64,000 bases of DNA, from positions 3,906,001-3,970,000 of the forward strand of contig NZ_WOWL01000001.1 of assembly GCF_009741265.1 (NCBI RefSeq), written 5' to 3'. Positions 61,945 through 64,000 of the stretch are shown here, piece by piece. The stretch comes from Pseudarthrobacter sp. GA104 (lineage in GTDB: Bacteria > Actinomycetota > Actinomycetes > Actinomycetales > Micrococcaceae). A model generated the notes under the pieces. It was not told the DNA's origin, did not search any database, and saw only the letters and a program-made list of their open reading frames with translations. How positions within the stretch are numbered: the stretch's first letter is position 1; each line of letters starts with the position of its first letter. Both the position numbers and the translations under genes were made by a program.

Positions 61945-62186
61945 GCCTGCACCGCCATGAATCGCACTGGCGTAATTTCGTGGGGTACGGCACAATGAGA
62001 GTCACGTCCGGTAACTTTCAAGTCCTGCGTGAAGCTTGCGGCTTTTCGCGTCACAGCAAGTCCGGACACAGCTTTATCTGATACATCTGAATAGGCAGGC
62101 AGGAACGCCGCCGCAGTGCAGGCACCAGCAGTTCCATCCAGGCAGAGGTCGTTGGGGAAGACGTACCTAGAGCTATGGAGGATGGA
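61945..62186 (+). promoter_or_regulatory. promoter and long leader of the DUF3145 gene
   Basis: CACAAT (61991-61996) in the GGCACAAT context resembles the rpsP and rplS -10 elements, giving a leader of about 190 nt. GTCCGG (62006-62011) can pair with CCGGAC (62062-62067) across internal hairpin-forming sequence. A strong GGAGG (62177-62181) ends 5 nt before the ATG. No small gene is supported. Confidence 0.4.
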
Positions 62187-62690
62187 ATGTCTGATGCAAT
62201 GACCCGCGGTGTGCTGTTCGTTCACTCGGCCCCTACGGCCCTGTGCCCTCATGTTGAGTGGGCCATCGGATCCGTCGTGGACAAGCGGACGGATCTTGAG
62301 TGGACCCCTCAGCCTGCCGCGCCCGGAATGTTCCGGGCAGAGCTGTCCTGGACCGGCGCCCCCGGGACAGGATCCAAGCTTGCGTCGTCCCTGCGCGGGT
62401 GGGCGCACCTTCGGTATGAGGTCACGGAGGAGCCAAGCCAGGGCGTTGACGGCGGGCGGTGGTCGCACACCCCTGAGCTTGGGATCTTCCACGCCGTCAC
62501 CGACGTCCACGGCAACATCATGGTGTCCGAGGACAGGATCCGTTACGCCTACGAGTCGGGCGCCGGTGACCCCGCCGCCGTCTACCACGAACTCTCCCTC
62601 GCCCTGGGCGAAGCCTGGGACGAAGAACTCGAACCGTTCCGGCACGCTGCTGAAGGCGCTCCCGTGCGCTGGCTCCACCAGGTGGGCTGA
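62187..62690 (+). CDS. DUF3145 domain protein
   Basis: A 167-residue actinobacterial protein of unknown function. The family start TRGVLFVHSAPTALCPHVEWA and the end EGAPVRWLHQVG are typical. Soluble, two cysteines. The start at 62187 is chosen because GGAGG lies 5 nt upstream; an ATG four codons earlier lacks this. Convergent with fabF across a bidirectional terminator. Proximity to fatty acid synthesis genes is common, but a link is not shown. Confidence 0.9.
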   Translation: MSDAMTRGVLFVHSAPTALCPHVEWAIGSVVDKRTDLEWTPQPAAPGMFRAELSWTGAPGTGSKLASSLRGWAHLRYEVTEEPSQGVDGGRWSHTPELGIFHAVTDVHGNIMVSEDRIRYAYESGAGDPAAVYHELSLALGEAWDEELEPFRHAAEGAPVRWLHQVG

Positions 62691-62720
62691 CCGCCGTCGA
62701 GCTGACGTTTTCCATAGCAA

Positions 62721-62754
62721 AGAGGAGGCCCCGCCAACCGGCGGGGCCTCCTCT
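62721..62754. terminator. bidirectional terminator between DUF3145 and fabF
   Basis: A perfect 15-bp stem (62721-62735 with 62740-62754) around AACC, in the 88-nt gap between convergent genes. On the minus strand it is followed by TTGCTATGG, on the plus strand by CGTAAACGG, so neither side has a T-run. Confidence 0.8.
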
Positions 62755-62778
62755 CGTAAACGGATCAAATCCGGGGCG

Positions 62779-64000
62779 TTAGACGCTGCGGACGGCAATC
62801 ACGGCGTTGTGGCCGCCAAAGCCGAACGAGTTGCTCAGCGCGACGATGCTGCCGGCGGGCAGGTCCCGGGCGGAGGTGACGACGTCGAGCGGGATTTCCG
62901 GGTCCTGGTTTTCCAGGTTGATGGTGACGGGTGCCTTCCGGTCGTACACGGCAAGCACCGTGAGTACGGCCTCGACGGCGCCGGAGGCGCCCAGGAGGTG
63001 CCCCATCTGGGACTTCGTGGCGGAGACGGCCACATTGTCCACATGGGATCCGAGGGCGGCGCGGAGGGCGGTGTATTCAGGCTTGTCGCCCACCGGCGTC
63101 GACGTGGCGTGCGCGTTGACGTGCACCACATCCTCGGGCTGGATCCTGCCGTCGAACATGGCGGCCTTCAGCGCACGCGTGGCGCCCAGGCCCTGGGGGT
63201 CGGGAGCGGTGATGTGGTACGCGTCGGCAGTGACCGACGTTCCGGCCAGTTCGCCATAGATACGCGCACCGCGCGCCAGTGCGTGTTCCTCAGCTTCAAG
63301 GACCAGTGCGCCGGCACCCTCGCCCATGACAAACCCGTCACGTGCGGTGTCGTAGGGGCGGGATGCCCCCTGGGGATCGTCGTTCCGGCGGGAAAGTGCC
63401 TGCATGGATGCAAATGCCGCCAGGGGCATGGGGTGGATGGCAGCCTCGGCGCCGCCGCACATGACCACATCCGCCTTGCCCGAGCGGATCAAATCCAGGC
63501 CCAGGTGCAGCGCCTCGGTACCCGAGGCGCAGGCCGAAACAGGGGTGTGGGCGCCGGCGCGGGCACCGAGGTCCAGGCTGACCGCAGCGGCGACACCGTT
63601 GGGCATCAGCATGGGAACGGTCATGGGCAGCACACGGCGGGGGCCCTTCTCCTTGAGCGTGTCCCAGGCGTCCAGCAGTGTCCAGACACCGCCGATGCCG
63701 GTGGCGAAGGCAACAGCGAGGCGGTCCTTGTCGAACTCGGTGATGCCGGAATCGGCCCAGGCCTCACGGGCCGCAATGACGCCGAACTGGGTGGAGGGGT
63801 CCATGCGCTTGGCTTCGACGCGGCTGAGCACGTCCAGGGCCGGGGTGCTGCAGCGCGCAGCGAAGTGGACAGGCAGCTCGTACTTGGCCACCCAGTCGTC
63901 CTCCAGGGTGCGGGCACCGGAGACCCCCTTGAGCGCGTTGTTCCACATCGTGGGTACATCGCCGCCAATGGGCGTGGTGGCACCCAGACCGGTAATGACT
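62779..64000 (-). CDS. fabF: beta-ketoacyl-ACP synthase II (5' partial)
   Basis: Condenses malonyl-ACP with the growing acyl-ACP in fatty acid synthesis. About 406 residues are visible and the frame runs off the window end, where VITGLGATTPIGGD marks residues close to the start, so only a few codons are missing. Catalytic Cys in SACASGTEA, His in NAHATSTPVGD and Lys/His in KSQMGHLLGASG. The ATG at 63948 is internal. Acyl carrier protein and FabH genes are expected upstream, outside the window. Confidence 0.95.
   Translation of the reverse strand, partial: VITGLGATTPIGGDVPTMWNNALKGVSGARTLEDDWVAKYELPVHFAARCSTPALDVLSRVEAKRMDPSTQFGVIAAREAWADSGITEFDKDRLAVAFATGIGGVWTLLDAWDTLKEKGPRRVLPMTVPMLMPNGVAAAVSLDLGARAGAHTPVSACASGTEALHLGLDLIRSGKADVVMCGGAEAAIHPMPLAAFASMQALSRRNDDPQGASRPYDTARDGFVMGEGAGALVLEAEEHALARGARIYGELAGTSVTADAYHITAPDPQGLGATRALKAAMFDGRIQPEDVVHVNAHATSTPVGDKPEYTALRAALGSHVDNVAVSATKSQMGHLLGASGAVEAVLTVLAVYDRKAPVTINLENQDPEIPLDVVTSARDLPAGSIVALSNSFGFGGHNAVIAVRSV

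Overview
The window reads as chromosomal backbone of a high-GC Gram-positive bacterium of the Micrococcaceae, most like Arthrobacter or Pseudarthrobacter. The reasons are the strongly GC-biased third codon positions, the actinobacterial marker genes (DUF3145, DUF2469, DUF3515, a DUF177 gene ahead of rpmF, an IclR regulator divergent from leuCD) and many GTG/TTG starts. From recalled knowledge, the order leuB, FAH/DUF2437, gltX, IclR, leuCD, gpsA, ddl, DUF3515, thiL, DAK, recG, coaD, DUF177, rnc, mutM, smc, ftsY, amt, glnK, ffh, amidohydrolase, rpsP, KH, rimM, trmD, rplS, lepB, rnhB, DUF2469, yraN, comM, dprA, xerC follows the Mycobacterium tuberculosis block Rv2995c to Rv2894c, so most of the window is ancient conserved order with local insertions.

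Layout. 1-4.1 kb: ABC-transporter ATPase (5' cut by the window edge), metG, and a secreted two-repeat protein next to a class F-like sortase. 4.2-10.5 kb: leuB, ilvE, a metallo-beta-lactamase-fold hydrolase, an FAH-family enzyme, gltX and a HAD phosphatase. 10.5-16.2 kb: SRPBCC protein, tRNA-Gln and tRNA-Glu, a membrane acyltransferase and two tandem dynamin-like GTPases. 16.2-24.7 kb: DUF1697, an IclR regulator (LtbR/NdgR type) divergent from leuCD, then murA, plsC, gpsA, ddl and a DUF3515 lipoprotein. 24.8-32.4 kb: thiL, DAK protein, recG, rsmD, then a convergent spermidine-synthase-like/aminotransferase pair and coaD. 32.4-46.4 kb: DUF177, rpmF, rnc, mutM, smc, ftsY, an MFS exporter, amt-glnK, zwf and ffh. 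46.4-51.9 kb: alpha/beta hydrolase, thiC with a TPP riboswitch, amidohydrolase, VOC protein and an orphan gene. 52-64 kb: rpsP, khpA, rimM, trmD, rplS, two lepB genes, rnhB, DUF2469, yraN, comM (broken), dprA, xerC, DUF3145 and fabF (cut by the window edge).

How it works together. Leucine synthesis (leuB, leuCD, ilvE) appears tied by a shared TCTC-N7-GAGA palindrome to the IclR regulator. Both SRP GTPases (Ffh, FtsY) and two signal peptidases serve protein export. The amt-glnK pair sits behind repeated half-sites of GlnR type. Many genes have a TANNNT -10 element 6 or 7 nt before the start codon, which predicts leaderless mRNAs.

Most notable: comM is frameshifted by a perfect 26-bp tandem duplication; a 27-bp perfect palindrome follows ffh; 17-nt tandem repeats precede ffh; an alpha/beta hydrolase lacks its nucleophile; a sortase lacks an arginine after its cysteine; a terminator-like hairpin lies inside the start of lepB; and the DUF177 gene appears to start at ATT. 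I see no prophage, CRISPR array, insertion sequence or defence island.
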